Part shown: positions 8,680-17,328 of the stretch, piece after piece
Position numbering within the stretch: position 1 is the stretch's first letter
How the letters are laid out: the number at the start of each line of letters is the position of its first letter
NCBI RefSeq assembly: GCF_000374465.1
Contig: NZ_KB894537.1
Coordinates: 1 to 38,244 of the forward strand
Direction of reading: 5' to 3'
DNA: 38,244 nucleotides
Origin: Ahrensia kielensis DSM 5890
GTDB lineage: Bacteria; Pseudomonadota; Alphaproteobacteria; Rhizobiales; Rhizobiaceae
Notes under the pieces: generated by a model
Told to the model about the DNA's origin: nothing
Databases searched by the model: none
Seen by the model: the letters and a program-made list of their open reading frames with translations, nothing else
Position numbers and translations under genes: made by a program

Positions 8680-10842
8680 ATGAGTTCTCCCTCGCTTTCT
8701 GTTAATCAGGCGACACAAAATACGAACTCCTCCTCAACTTTGAGGCGCGGTATCTGGTCATTTGCTGGCTTGATCGTGTTGACGCTTGTCGGCACGACGA
8801 GTTTTGCGATTTACACTCAATCGCAAAATAATAATGAAAGCCAAAGCATTCAGCAGGTAATCGAGGCGAAAAATCTGGTTTCAGATATTGCCCCGCCGCC
8901 AGCATATGCGATCGAAGCTTATGTGAATGTGCTTGAGGCCAATCGTGGCCGCGCCGATATCAAAGCGACTTTCAATGAATTCCAACAGCGCGAAACTGAA
9001 TATTTGCAGCGTGTGGATCATTGGAAAACATCACCAATTCCAGCCGACATTAAGCAGTCGATTACTGTGGACGCACCCGCTGCGTTACAAGATTTCTGGC
9101 AGCAATCAAAAGAGGTCGTCTTTCCGATCCTTTTGAAAGAAGGCGCACGATCAGCTGTAGATGGCTCAAAGCTCAATGCAGCTTTAATGCAAATCGAAAA
9201 TTCATTTAGCAATCACCGCGATATCGTCGCCTCTGCCACAACACAGGCGCAGCAATATCTTGATAGCAACGCCGCATCAGCTCAAACAGCTGAAGGCATG
9301 AGCGATTGGACATTCCCAGCGCTTGCTGGCCTGATAGGCCTTATGGTTCTTGCTGCTCTTTATGGGCTCAGCCGCAATGTTCTAACGCCGCTTGGCGCGA
9401 TTGCACGCCATTCTGAAGGCCTGACAAAAGGCGAAGATTTAGGCGAAATCCCGTTCATCGAGCGCAAAAATGAAATTGGTTTCATTGCCAGCGCGCTAAA
9501 CACAATAAAGCATACAAACTCTGATTCATTGACTGCACAAAGACTCATTAATGAAGAGCGTGAACGTGCTTCAAAACTTTCAGAAGAAATCACAAAAGAA
9601 CGCGAAAAGCGTGATGCCGAAACAGCCAAGGCTGTCAGCCAAATAGGCGCTTCTTTAAACCGCATGGCAAAAGGTGATTTCACTGGCACGGTTGATACCC
9701 CGTTCACAGGCGAATTGGAAAAACTACGCGCAGACATCAATGCCACGCTGGCACAAATCTCACAAACATTCGGCCGTATCGTCAACACGACAGAAAGCCT
9801 TGGAACAGGCGTGCTTGAGATTGTCACAGCGTCTGACGATCTTTCTGTTCGCACCGAACGCCAAGCGGCATCTTTAGAAGAAACAGCTGCGACACTCACA
9901 CAGATCACTGCCACCGTTAAAAAATCATCTGAGGGTGCAAAACACACCAAAACAGTGGTTGAGACGGCCAAAGAAGATGCAATGCAAAGCGGTGAAGTGG
10001 TTGAAAAAGCCCTTTCCGCGATGAGCGAGATTGAAAAATCTGCCAAGGAAATCAATCAGATCATTTCGGTCATTGATGAGATTGCCTTCCAGACCAACTT
10101 GCTTGCATTGAACGCAGGCGTAGAGGCTGCCCGTGCAGGCGATGCAGGCAAAGGCTTTGCTGTTGTTGCATCAGAAGTGCGTGCCCTTGCCCAGCGCTCT
10201 GCCGAAGCGGCAAAAGAGATCAAAGGCTTGATTTCAAAATCCAGCGTACAGGTTAAAGACGGCTCCCAGCTTGTGGGCAAAACCGGCGAAACACTGCACC
10301 GTATTGCAGATCAAGTTATTCACATATCTGAGGTTGTTGACCAAATCGTCAGCGGTGCGGACGAGCAGTTCCAGTCCTTGAACGAACTCAACGCCGCTGT
10401 CAGCGATCTTGATTCTGGCACACAGCAAAATGCTGCCATGGCAGAAGAAGCAACTGCCGCCTGTCATTCACTCAAGGCAGAAGCATCAGAACTCACTGAT
10501 TTAATCAAGACGTTCAAGATTTCTGGCAATACAACTTTCGCGCCACGCGCACCTATCCAGCCACCCGTAAGACCGGCCGCTAAAATTGCGCCAAGCGCAC
10601 CGAAAGCACGCACTGCGCCAACGGCTCCGCTTGCACCCAACGCAATTAGAAAACCAGCGCCGATAGAGCCGCGCAAATTCGTTGCATCTGCCAAACCTGT
10701 GGCGATTAACGAAAAAACCACGCAGCACCACGCGCCAGCGCCCTCGCCTGCCAAAAACCTAATTTCAAAAGTCTCCAGTGCTTTTGCGCCAAACACGCAA
10801 GGCAATACCGCACTGCAAGACGATGACTGGACGGAGTTTTAA
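8680..10842 (+). CDS. Methyl-accepting chemotaxis protein with C-terminal CheR-tether pentapeptide
   Basis: This 720-residue transmembrane receptor has TM1 at about 24-45, a periplasmic helical region, TM2 at about 212-233, HAMP segments to about 350, and the cytoplasmic signalling domain at about 370-600. The highly conserved hairpin tip (EIAFQTNLLALNAGVEAARAG) starts near residue 467. A Pro/Ala-rich flexible tail of about 110 residues ends in DDDWTEF, which fits the xWxxF pentapeptide that tethers CheR and CheB to high-abundance receptors. Start 8680 is preferred over an in-frame ATG at 8644, which would fall in the conserved upstream element. In rhizobia the first gene of the che operon is likewise a receptor-like protein. 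The ligand is unknown. Confidence 0.95.
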   Translation: MSSPSLSVNQATQNTNSSSTLRRGIWSFAGLIVLTLVGTTSFAIYTQSQNNNESQSIQQVIEAKNLVSDIAPPPAYAIEAYVNVLEANRGRADIKATFNEFQQRETEYLQRVDHWKTSPIPADIKQSITVDAPAALQDFWQQSKEVVFPILLKEGARSAVDGSKLNAALMQIENSFSNHRDIVASATTQAQQYLDSNAASAQTAEGMSDWTFPALAGLIGLMVLAALYGLSRNVLTPLGAIARHSEGLTKGEDLGEIPFIERKNEIGFIASALNTIKHTNSDSLTAQRLINEERERASKLSEEITKEREKRDAETAKAVSQIGASLNRMAKGDFTGTVDTPFTGELEKLRADINATLAQISQTFGRIVNTTESLGTGVLEIVTASDDLSVRTERQAASLEETAATLTQITATVKKSSEGAKHTKTVVETAKEDAMQSGEVVEKALSAMSEIEKSAKEINQIISVIDEIAFQTNLLALNAGVEAARAGDAGKGFAVVASEVRALAQRSAEAAKEIKGLISKSSVQVKDGSQLVGKTGETLHRIADQVIHISEVVDQIVSGADEQFQSLNELNAAVSDLDSGTQQNAAMAEEATAACHSLKAEASELTDLIKTFKISGNTTFAPRAPIQPPVRPAAKIAPSAPKARTAPTAPLAPNAIRKPAPIEPRKFVASAKPVAINEKTTQHHAPAPSPAKNLISKVSSAFAPNTQGNTALQDDDWTEF

Positions 10843-10845
10843 GAT

Positions 10846-11196
10846 ATGACAGATCAAGAAATGGACTTGAGTATCGATCTCGATATGTCCGATCTATCGC
10901 CCGCGCTAAATACAGGTGAGCAGTCGAACCTAGCAATCGATGCAAAGCTATCTGGCGAAAATGTTGAAGCGCTCATCAGCGATATTCTAGCATTGCGTTA
11001 CAAAGATTTGAACATCGACGCGAGCGCTGTTGAGCAAGCCGATACGCCCTGCATTGAGGCGCTGATATCGGCATCAAAACAATGGGCGCTTGATGGATTT
11101 TCTCTGACTTTTTCAGCCATATCTGAAAATTTCATAGCCATACTTTCTACATTAGGTCTGGATCAATCTGATCTGGAAACAGGAGAATTGAAATGA
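10846..11196 (+). CDS. cheS: STAS-domain chemotaxis protein CheS
   Basis: The 116-residue cytoplasmic protein has a STAS-like fold: beta strand, then the NIDASAVEQADTPCIEAL strand-loop-helix typical of anti-anti-sigma-like domains, then a C-terminal helix. Position and sequence fit CheS (orf2) of the Sinorhizobium che operon, which binds CheA and speeds loss of phosphate from the sink regulator CheY1. The NIDASAV segment and the following helix are what I recognise. The first 30 residues are acidic and specific to this protein. It starts 3 bases after mcp, and its stop overlaps the cheY1 start by 4 bases (ATGA), so the genes are translationally coupled. The role here is inferred from the Sinorhizobium system. 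Confidence 0.82.
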   Translation: MTDQEMDLSIDLDMSDLSPALNTGEQSNLAIDAKLSGENVEALISDILALRYKDLNIDASAVEQADTPCIEALISASKQWALDGFSLTFSAISENFIAILSTLGLDQSDLETGELK

Positions 11197-11558
11197 CGAC
11201 GACAGTCCTTGCGGTCGATGATTCACGCACGATGCGCCAGATGCTTGAGCATTGCCTCAAAGGTGCAGGTTTCAATGTAGTTTTGGCAGAAGATGGCGCA
11301 GATGGCTTGGAAAAGCTTGCAGCCAACGACCCAAAAGTCATTATCACCGACATCAATATGCCTGTCATGGATGGCTTTGAGTTTATCGAAGCGGTGCGCG
11401 GCGGTGACAATAAATCACGCCTGCCAATCCTCGTCCTGACAACTGAAAGCGATGCGGCGAAAAAAGAACGGGCCCGCAACGCAGGCGCAACGGGCTGGAT
11501 TGTGAAACCATTTGATCCTGAAAAGCTCATTGGCGCTGTCAAACGCGTTATGCCGTAA
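11193..11558 (+). CDS. cheY1: Chemotaxis response regulator CheY (first copy)
   Basis: A single receiver domain of 121 residues. The acidic pocket (Asp9, Asp10), the phosphoacceptor Asp53 in IITDINMPVMDG, the Thr in VLTTESD and the Lys in VKPFDPEKL are all present. In Sinorhizobium the cheY gene in this position (between cheS and cheA) is the phosphate sink that drains CheA phosphate away from the motor-binding CheY2; that role is inferred here from position. It overlaps cheS by 4 bases and cheA follows after 12. Confidence 0.95.
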   Translation: MTTTVLAVDDSRTMRQMLEHCLKGAGFNVVLAEDGADGLEKLAANDPKVIITDINMPVMDGFEFIEAVRGGDNKSRLPILVLTTESDAAKKERARNAGATGWIVKPFDPEKLIGAVKRVMP

Positions 11559-11570
11559 GGGGAACGACTC

Positions 11571-13724
11571 ATGAATATGGATGCAATCAAAGACACGTAT
11601 TTTGCCGAATGTGGCGACCAGCTTGCTGAGCTAGAGTCGGGCCTCTTCGACATGTCGAACGGCGATACGGACCCAGAGATTATCAACTCGGTTTTCCGCG
11701 CGGTTCACTCGATCAAGGGTGGCGCGGGAGCATTTGCGCTTGATGACTTGGTGAGCTTTGCTCATGTCTTTGAAAATGCATTAGACGTCATCCGCTCGGA
11801 CAATTCCCAATCAAGCCCTCAGCGTATCGACCTTTTGTTGCGCTGCGCCGATGTGTTGACGGATATTGTGGCAGTTGCGCGCGATGGCGGCGACAAAATT
11901 CCTTGCGAAGAAATAACCCAAGCGCTTGAAACTGAATTCAATCTCGAAGCTGAAGACGAAAACGCAGAAGAAACCGTTTTTGATGCGGTGCCAATTTCAC
12001 TCGATGCCTTTGATTTCGATGATTTTGGAACCCCGCCAAAAGCATTTCAAATCGCGTTTGCACCGCAAAACGAACTCTATTTGCATGGCCATGATCCACA
12101 GCGTATTTTCCGCGAAGTTGCGGAGCTCGGCACCTGCACAGCGAAAGCTGACATAAGCAATGTCCCGCCGTTAGATGGTTATGATCCAAAGGTGACGAAC
12201 CTTAGCTGGAACCTAACGGTTGAAACAGATGCCACTCTTTCAGCTGTAAAAACCCCGTTTGAATGGGTCGAAGATTTCTGCACGCTCGATATTCAAGAGC
12301 CCGAAGAAGAGGCATTTGAGGGCGGCGCTGATATTAGCGACTTCCTTGGCGGCCTTGATCTGGATGTTGATACGTCCCAGTTCGACGATGATGCACCAGA
12401 AGAAGCACCTGCAGATTTCGGTGCACCTGTTGATATTGAATTGCCCGAAGCACCGCTTGAACTTGTTGAGACAAAAGAAGCAGCACCTGAAGCCAGCAAA
12501 GATCGCCAAACAGCATCAAAGCCAATCCGCGTGGATTCGGCCAAGGTTGACCGCCTGATCAACCTTATGGGCGAAATGGTAATCAGCCAATCCATGCTAA
12601 CCATGCAGATCAACGATGCCGGATTTGCCTCTGGCACACCGGCCGGTCTTGCGCTTGTTGAATTGCAAAACCTAACCCGTGACATCCAGTCTAGCGTGAT
12701 GGCTATTCGTGCGCAGCCGATTAAACCTGTGTTCATGCGCATGTCACGCGTTGTGCGCGAAGTTGCCAATGCGACAGGCAAAAAAGCCAATCTGGTGCTT
12801 GAGGGTGAATCAACAGAAGTTGATACAACCGTCATTGAAGGTCTATCCGATCCCCTCACTCATATGATCCGTAACTCCGTTGATCATGGCATCGAAAGCG
12901 CAGAAAAACGCATTGCCGCTGGCAAACCAGAAGTGGGCGAAATCAGGCTTTCTGCTTCTCATAGTTCAGGCAGCATCGTCATCGAAATTCGCGACGATGG
13001 CGCAGGGATTAATCGGCCAAAAGTTCTCGAAATCGCGCGCAAAAAAGGCATCGTCTCACAAGACGCTAAACTTTCAGACGACGAGATCGACAACCTTATT
13101 TTTGCACCAGGTTTTTCAACGTCAGATGAAATTACCGATGTTTCTGGTCGCGGTGTCGGCATGGATGTTGTGCGCCAGTCCATTCAAGGGCTGGGTGGCC
13201 GCGTTCTTATCTCGTCAGAACCCGGCAAAGGCTCGCACTTTACGCTGCACCTGCCGCTAACGCTCGCCATCCTTGATGGTATGCTGGTTAAAACATCCGA
13301 GCAAATTCTCGTATTGCCGGTCACATCCGTTATCGAAACCATCATCTTCAACAAAGAAGATGTGTTCACGATTGGCGAAGGCAACCGCGTCTTGAAACTG
13401 CGCGGCCAATTGGTGCCGCTCATTGATATTGGGCACAGCCTTGGCTTTAGCGAAAAAACAACCGATTGGGAAAACGCCACCGTCGTTGTGGTTGAGTCGC
13501 GCAAGAACGAAATGAGCGCGCTGGTTGTTGATTCAATCGTTGGCCAGCAACAGGTCGTCATTAAAAGCATGGAAAGCAATTACAAACGCATTCCAAGCAT
13601 TGCAGCAGCTACAATACTGGGCAGTGGACGCATCGCATTAATTCTCGATGTCGATGATATCGTTAGCCGCAAGGCAAAAGAAGTCCCTGTTCAGCAAACC
13701 CCGAAACTCGAAAAAATCGCCTAG
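11571..13724 (+). CDS. cheA: Chemotaxis histidine kinase CheA
   Basis: The 717-residue kinase autophosphorylates under receptor control and passes phosphate to CheY1, CheY2 and CheB. Domains in order: P1 phosphotransfer domain (about 1-105) with the phospho-accepting His46 in RAVHSIKGGAG; a P2-like segment (about 150-240), with the LYLHGHDPQRIFREVAELG motif common in alphaproteobacterial CheA; an acidic Pro/Ala-rich linker to about 320; the P3 dimerisation helices starting IRVDSAKVDRLINLMGEMV; the P4 ATPase with N box (MIRNSVDHGIES), G1 (DDGAGIN) and G2 (GRGVGMDVV); and the P5 CheW-like domain from about 575. A second ATG two codons downstream is an alternative start. Confidence 0.97.
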   Translation: MNMDAIKDTYFAECGDQLAELESGLFDMSNGDTDPEIINSVFRAVHSIKGGAGAFALDDLVSFAHVFENALDVIRSDNSQSSPQRIDLLLRCADVLTDIVAVARDGGDKIPCEEITQALETEFNLEAEDENAEETVFDAVPISLDAFDFDDFGTPPKAFQIAFAPQNELYLHGHDPQRIFREVAELGTCTAKADISNVPPLDGYDPKVTNLSWNLTVETDATLSAVKTPFEWVEDFCTLDIQEPEEEAFEGGADISDFLGGLDLDVDTSQFDDDAPEEAPADFGAPVDIELPEAPLELVETKEAAPEASKDRQTASKPIRVDSAKVDRLINLMGEMVISQSMLTMQINDAGFASGTPAGLALVELQNLTRDIQSSVMAIRAQPIKPVFMRMSRVVREVANATGKKANLVLEGESTEVDTTVIEGLSDPLTHMIRNSVDHGIESAEKRIAAGKPEVGEIRLSASHSSGSIVIEIRDDGAGINRPKVLEIARKKGIVSQDAKLSDDEIDNLIFAPGFSTSDEITDVSGRGVGMDVVRQSIQGLGGRVLISSEPGKGSHFTLHLPLTLAILDGMLVKTSEQILVLPVTSVIETIIFNKEDVFTIGEGNRVLKLRGQLVPLIDIGHSLGFSEKTTDWENATVVVVESRKNEMSALVVDSIVGQQQVVIKSMESNYKRIPSIAAATILGSGRIALILDVDDIVSRKAKEVPVQQTPKLEKIA

Positions 13725-13736
13725 AAGGAAACTGAT

Positions 13737-14192
13737 ATGTCCGATGTAAACAGCAAGCATGAAGAGTTTATCGTCTTTCGCGTAGGCGAACAGGAGTTCT
13801 GCGTAGAGATCACATCTACACGCGAAATCCGTGGGTGGACGCCATCAACCGTTCTTCCCCATTCACCAGATTATCTGCTCGGTGTTATCAATCTGCGCGG
13901 CACAATTTTGCCAATCGTGGATCTGGCAAAGCGCCTTGGCCTTCACTCTGAAGGCCCAACGGAACGCCATGTCGTTATCGTGGTGCAAGTGAAGAACAAA
14001 ATGGTCGGCCTTTTGGTCAATTCCGTGTCAGACATTTTGGAAGTCAAAGCAGAAGATTTGCGCGATGTGCCTGACCTAGACAATCAAGTTGCCGCTGAGT
14101 TTTTCGGCCGTGTTGTTGTCTTGGAAGAGCGCATCATTTGTGAAGTCCGACTTGATCGCCTTGTGCCAGATGAAGTGGAACTTGCGGCATGA
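13737..14192 (+). CDS. cheW: Chemotaxis coupling protein CheW
   Basis: CheW links receptors to the P5 domain of CheA at the cytoplasmic face of the array. The 151-residue protein is a single CheW domain: FRVGEQEFCVEI at the start, the central YLLGVINLRGTILPIVDLAKRLGL strand pair, the GLLVNSVSDIL segment and a final EERIICEVRLDRL strand. The length is usual. It starts 12 bases after cheA with AGAAGGAA upstream, and its stop overlaps the cheR ATG by 4 bases. Confidence 0.97.
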   Translation: MSDVNSKHEEFIVFRVGEQEFCVEITSTREIRGWTPSTVLPHSPDYLLGVINLRGTILPIVDLAKRLGLHSEGPTERHVVIVVQVKNKMVGLLVNSVSDILEVKAEDLRDVPDLDNQVAAEFFGRVVVLEERIICEVRLDRLVPDEVELAA

Positions 14193-15064
14193 ACGCAGCC
14201 CTCGAACTCGCACCGAGCGTCCAAAACGCCTTTGCAAGTCCGGAGTTAAGTCTCGCTGATTTTGCTACGATCGCAAAGATCGTTCAAGATCTAAGTGGTA
14301 TTCAGCTCAGTGAGCGTAAGTTGGGATTGGTCAAATCTCGATTGCAAAAGCGATTGCGTGTGCAGCGCCTATCTGATTTTGGCTCTTACATACGTCTGGT
14401 GCAATCACCGGATGGACGTGATGAGTTAGAAGAACTCATATGCGCGATCTCGACCAATGTGACCGGCTTCAATCGTGAGCCGCATCATTTCACACACTTC
14501 CGTGAAAAATTGGTCGAAAAACTCGCCAAAAAGCTGACCAATGGTGAATCTGTCCGCATATGGTCGGCTGGCTGCTCAAACGGCAGCGAAGCCCACACGA
14601 TTGCCTGCGCCATGCTGGACGCTTTTCCAAAAGTTGCAAATTACGACTTCCGTATTCTGGCAACAGACATCGACAAATATTCTTTAAATGTTGGTCGCAG
14701 CGGCCTTTATAGCGCGGATATGGTGTCAAAGATGCCAAGCAACACGCTATCAAAATGGTTTAAAGTCACCGACGGCTCTTACCAGTTAGCCCAAGCACCA
14801 CGTGATTTGGTCTCGTTCAAACATCTAAACCTGATGAATTCATGGCCGTTAAAGCGCAAATATGATGCCATTTTCTGCCGCAACGTACTGATCTATTTTT
14901 CGCATGAAGATCAGGAAAAACTGTTCAACAAATTTGCAGATCACCTTCTACCTGAAGGACAATTTTTTATCGGTCATTCCGAACGCGTTATCGGTTCTGC
15001 TACGGGTAAGTTTAAATCCATTGGCTCGACCACCTATGAACGCACACTACGAGGTTCGAATTAA
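14189..15064 (+). CDS. cheR: Chemotaxis protein methyltransferase CheR
   Basis: CheR methylates receptor glutamates using S-adenosylmethionine. The 291-residue protein has the N-terminal helical domain (about 20-90, with GIQLSERKLGLVKSRL), then the Rossmann-like catalytic domain with the acidic ILATDID motif, the FCRNVLIYF motif and the C-terminal GHSE segment. The glycine-rich motif I (residues 127-139) reads AGCSNGSEAHTIA, while the usual form is close to AGCSxGEEPYSIA, so Glu, Pro-Tyr and Ser positions differ. All other signatures are intact, so activity is still expected. Overlap with cheW and with cheB (TAATG) shows translational coupling. The receptor at the start of the operon carries a likely docking pentapeptide for it. 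Confidence 0.95.
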   Translation: MNAALELAPSVQNAFASPELSLADFATIAKIVQDLSGIQLSERKLGLVKSRLQKRLRVQRLSDFGSYIRLVQSPDGRDELEELICAISTNVTGFNREPHHFTHFREKLVEKLAKKLTNGESVRIWSAGCSNGSEAHTIACAMLDAFPKVANYDFRILATDIDKYSLNVGRSGLYSADMVSKMPSNTLSKWFKVTDGSYQLAQAPRDLVSFKHLNLMNSWPLKRKYDAIFCRNVLIYFSHEDQEKLFNKFADHLLPEGQFFIGHSERVIGSATGKFKSIGSTTYERTLRGSN

Positions 15065-16083
15065 TGGCCGTTAAAGTGCTCATCATTGATGATTCAAAAT
15101 CAATGCAGCGATTGCTCGCAGCTATTCTGTCTGATGATCCGATGATCGATGTCATTGGCATGGCATCGGACCCTTATGAAGCACGCGCCATGATTAAGGA
15201 GCTGAACCCTGATGTTCTGACCCTTGATATTGAAATGCCAAAAATGAATGGCCTGCAATTTCTATCCAAAGTCATGACATTGCGTCCAATGCCGGTGGTG
15301 ATGATTTCCAGCCACACAGGCAGAGGCACAGAACTGTCGCTTGAAGCATTGTCGCAGGGCGCATTTTGCTGCCTGCCAAAACCGCGCATTGATGATGAAG
15401 CAGCGCTTCGCGAAATCTGCGCGATGGTAAAATCGGCCGCTCAATCAAGCGCAGCGATTGCGCGTAATGCCAAACAACCCGCGGCCTTAACCGCAAAGCC
15501 GGAACGCATCAGATCTGGTACAATGCCGGAAATCATTGCCATTGGCTCATCGACCGGCGGTGTAGAAGCCTTAACGACTTTGTTTAAATCCTTTCCGGCC
15601 GATTGCCCGCCAACCGTTGTAACGCAGCATATGCCTGCCACTTTCACAAAGAGTTTTGCAGAGCGGTTAAACAAAATATGCAAGCCGAATGTTAGCGAGG
15701 CAAGCAATCTAACGGTTTTAGAGCCGGGCAATATTTACATTGCACCGGGCGCGGTTGGTCACACCAAGATCATCAAGACCGATAAGCTGCGCACACGCGT
15801 CAGCCCCGGTGAGCCCGTTGATGGCCATATGCCATCGGTCAATGTACTTTTTGATTCACTGGCGGAAACCGGATGTAAAAATATCTGCTCAGCGCTCCTT
15901 ACGGGCATGGGCAGTGACGGCGCAAATGGACTTTTGCACTTGAAAGAAGCTGGCGCAAAAACAATTGCACAAGACGAACGAACAAGTCTCGTATACGGCA
16001 TGCCTAAGGCGGCGCATATGCTGGGGGCAGCGAGCTTTGTATTACCAATAACAAAAATAGCAGACGCATTGCTCAGTTACTGA
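15064..16083 (+). CDS. cheB: Chemotaxis response regulator and protein-glutamate methylesterase CheB
   Basis: CheB removes methyl groups from receptors (and deamidates glutamine) when phosphorylated by CheA, opposing CheR. The 339-residue protein has an N-terminal receiver domain with the acidic pair at 9-10 and phosphoacceptor Asp55 in LTLDIEMPKMNG, a linker at about 125-155, and the C-terminal esterase domain. The catalytic triad is visible: Ser in IGSSTGGVEAL, His in TQHMPATFT and Asp in TGMGSDGANGL. Its start overlaps the cheR stop by one base. Confidence 0.97.
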   Translation: MAVKVLIIDDSKSMQRLLAAILSDDPMIDVIGMASDPYEARAMIKELNPDVLTLDIEMPKMNGLQFLSKVMTLRPMPVVMISSHTGRGTELSLEALSQGAFCCLPKPRIDDEAALREICAMVKSAAQSSAAIARNAKQPAALTAKPERIRSGTMPEIIAIGSSTGGVEALTTLFKSFPADCPPTVVTQHMPATFTKSFAERLNKICKPNVSEASNLTVLEPGNIYIAPGAVGHTKIIKTDKLRTRVSPGEPVDGHMPSVNVLFDSLAETGCKNICSALLTGMGSDGANGLLHLKEAGAKTIAQDERTSLVYGMPKAAHMLGAASFVLPITKIADALLSY

Positions 16084-16103
16084 GCAATATACAGGAGGTC
16101 CAA

Positions 16104-16493
16104 ATGGCAACTAAAGATGTATTAAGGGTGATGGTCGTAGACGACCATGTGACGAGCCGAATGGTTACGGTTGAAGCGCTCGAAGGGCTTGGCATCCGCA
16201 ACATTGTGCATGCGAAAGATGGCCGCGAAGCATTTACAAAACTATCAGCCGCACCTGTGCATCTGATTATTTCAGACGTGTACATGCCTGATGTTGATGG
16301 GTTGCAATTGGTCAAAGCGCTACGCGCACATCCAAAACTGCAAAAAACAGGCATCATTTTGATGACCGGTCGAAAAGACGAAAAAATTGTAAAGCTCGCA
16401 CAGCAGTTTCAAGTGAACATGGTGCTCGCAAAACCATTTACAGAAGCCAGCTTGCGATCAGCCATTGAGTCTGTTGTCGGACGACTGAACTAA
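16104..16493 (+). CDS. cheY2: Chemotaxis response regulator CheY (second copy, likely motor binding)
   Basis: This 129-residue receiver domain has the acidic pair at 13-14, phosphoacceptor Asp58 in IISDVYMPDVDG, Thr in LMTGRKDEK and Lys in LAKPFTEAS. It lies after cheB and before cheD, where the motor-binding CheY2 sits in Sinorhizobium; that assignment rests on position and similarity. A strong AGGAGGT binding site precedes the ATG, the best in the operon, which suggests this protein is needed in higher amounts. The stop overlaps the cheD start (TAATG). Confidence 0.95.
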   Translation: MATKDVLRVMVVDDHVTSRMVTVEALEGLGIRNIVHAKDGREAFTKLSAAPVHLIISDVYMPDVDGLQLVKALRAHPKLQKTGIILMTGRKDEKIVKLAQQFQVNMVLAKPFTEASLRSAIESVVGRLN

Positions 16494-17023
16494 TGTTTGA
16501 CAACATGGTCAAAGTGTCGGTCATGCAGCGTTCGCATCATGTATCAAGCGACGCCAACACCGTCTTGTCAGCCGTTCTGGGCTCCTGCGTTGCTGTTTGT
16601 GCTTTCGATGCGACCATGGGCATTGGCGGCATGAACCATATGCTGCTTCCTGACGCGCGCGAAAAAGATCAAAACGCAAGCAGCACGCTTTATGGTGCCA
16701 ACCTCATGGAGCTCTTGCTGAATGATCTTTATAAGCAAGGCGCACGCAGGCAGTATCTTCAGTTCAAATTATTTGGTGGTGGAAAATTGTCGAGCAATGG
16801 CTTTGATGCCGGCGAACGCAATATCAACTTCATCAGTGAATTTGTTAAGAATGAAGGGCTAAATGTCATATCATCGAGCCTTGGCGGAAACGCCGGACGC
16901 CGGATTGAATTTCATCCTGCAACCGGACGCTCACGGCAAAAATTATTAATCGACAAACCGGTCGAAAGCATTGCGCTGCAAACTGAGATCATACCTGAAA
17001 CAGGTACAATGGAGCTATTCTAG
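16493..17023 (+). CDS. cheD: Chemoreceptor glutamine deamidase CheD
   Basis: CheD deamidates glutamines on chemoreceptors to glutamate, preparing sites for methylation. The 176-residue protein has the catalytic Cys32 in LGSCVAVC and His49 in GMNHMLLPD, with the family spacing of 17 residues. Ser26 occupies the place of the third, hydroxyl-bearing catalytic residue (Thr in Thermotoga CheD). The central KLFGGGKL motif is also present. The start overlaps the cheY2 stop, and the stop overlaps the next gene. Confidence 0.96.
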   Translation: MFDNMVKVSVMQRSHHVSSDANTVLSAVLGSCVAVCAFDATMGIGGMNHMLLPDAREKDQNASSTLYGANLMELLLNDLYKQGARRQYLQFKLFGGGKLSSNGFDAGERNINFISEFVKNEGLNVISSSLGGNAGRRIEFHPATGRSRQKLLIDKPVESIALQTEIIPETGTMELF

Positions 17024-17328
17024 TGACTGATAATAAAACAAATACACAGCACGATGATGCCATCAATATAATTGCGGCTGAATTGCTGTCCATCGCGAAT
17101 GAAATTGAAGAACTGCCTTCATTTGATCCAAGCGAATTGACCAATGAAAAAATGATGCAGTTGCAGAAGATTGATTTTTGCAGCCAGCGTTTGCGCGAAG
17201 TTTCAAAACTGGTTGTTGAGTTTGCGGAGCAATCGCACCAAGACCAGATCACGCTTTTAAAGATCCTCGCTTCCAGCGCTAAGCTTGAACATACGCGCGA
17301 TCTTTTTGTACAACGTAAAATTGGCTAG
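17023..17328 (+). CDS. cheT: CheT-like chemotaxis protein with a CheZ-type DxxxQ motif
   Basis: The 101-residue, all-helical acidic protein is the last gene of the operon. It starts with a GTG that overlaps the cheD stop (TAGTG). In position, size and helical character it matches CheT (orf10) of the Sinorhizobium meliloti che operon, reported to act in CheY dephosphorylation and to interact with CheR. Residues 51-55 read DFCSQ, which fits the DxxxQ phosphatase motif of CheZ, placed in a helix as in CheZ. No cheZ is present in the window, so a signal-termination role is reasonable. Function is inferred from the family and motif, not shown. Confidence 0.75.
   Translation: MTDNKTNTQHDDAINIIAAELLSIANEIEELPSFDPSELTNEKMMQLQKIDFCSQRLREVSKLVVEFAEQSHQDQITLLKILASSAKLEHTRDLFVQRKIG

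Noticed and set aside
9360-10055. 231-codon minus-strand open frame inside mcp
   Set aside because: It is antisense to the highly conserved signalling domain, is Ser/Ala-rich as expected from an opposite reading of such codons, and has no ribosome binding site.
11147-11686. 179-codon minus-strand open frame over cheY1
   Set aside because: It covers cheY1 and the ends of its neighbours on the opposite strand; all three sense genes are certain.
12293-12859. 188-codon minus-strand open frame inside cheA
   Set aside because: It is the antisense of the linker and P3 domain of cheA, Ser/Arg-rich, with no independent support.
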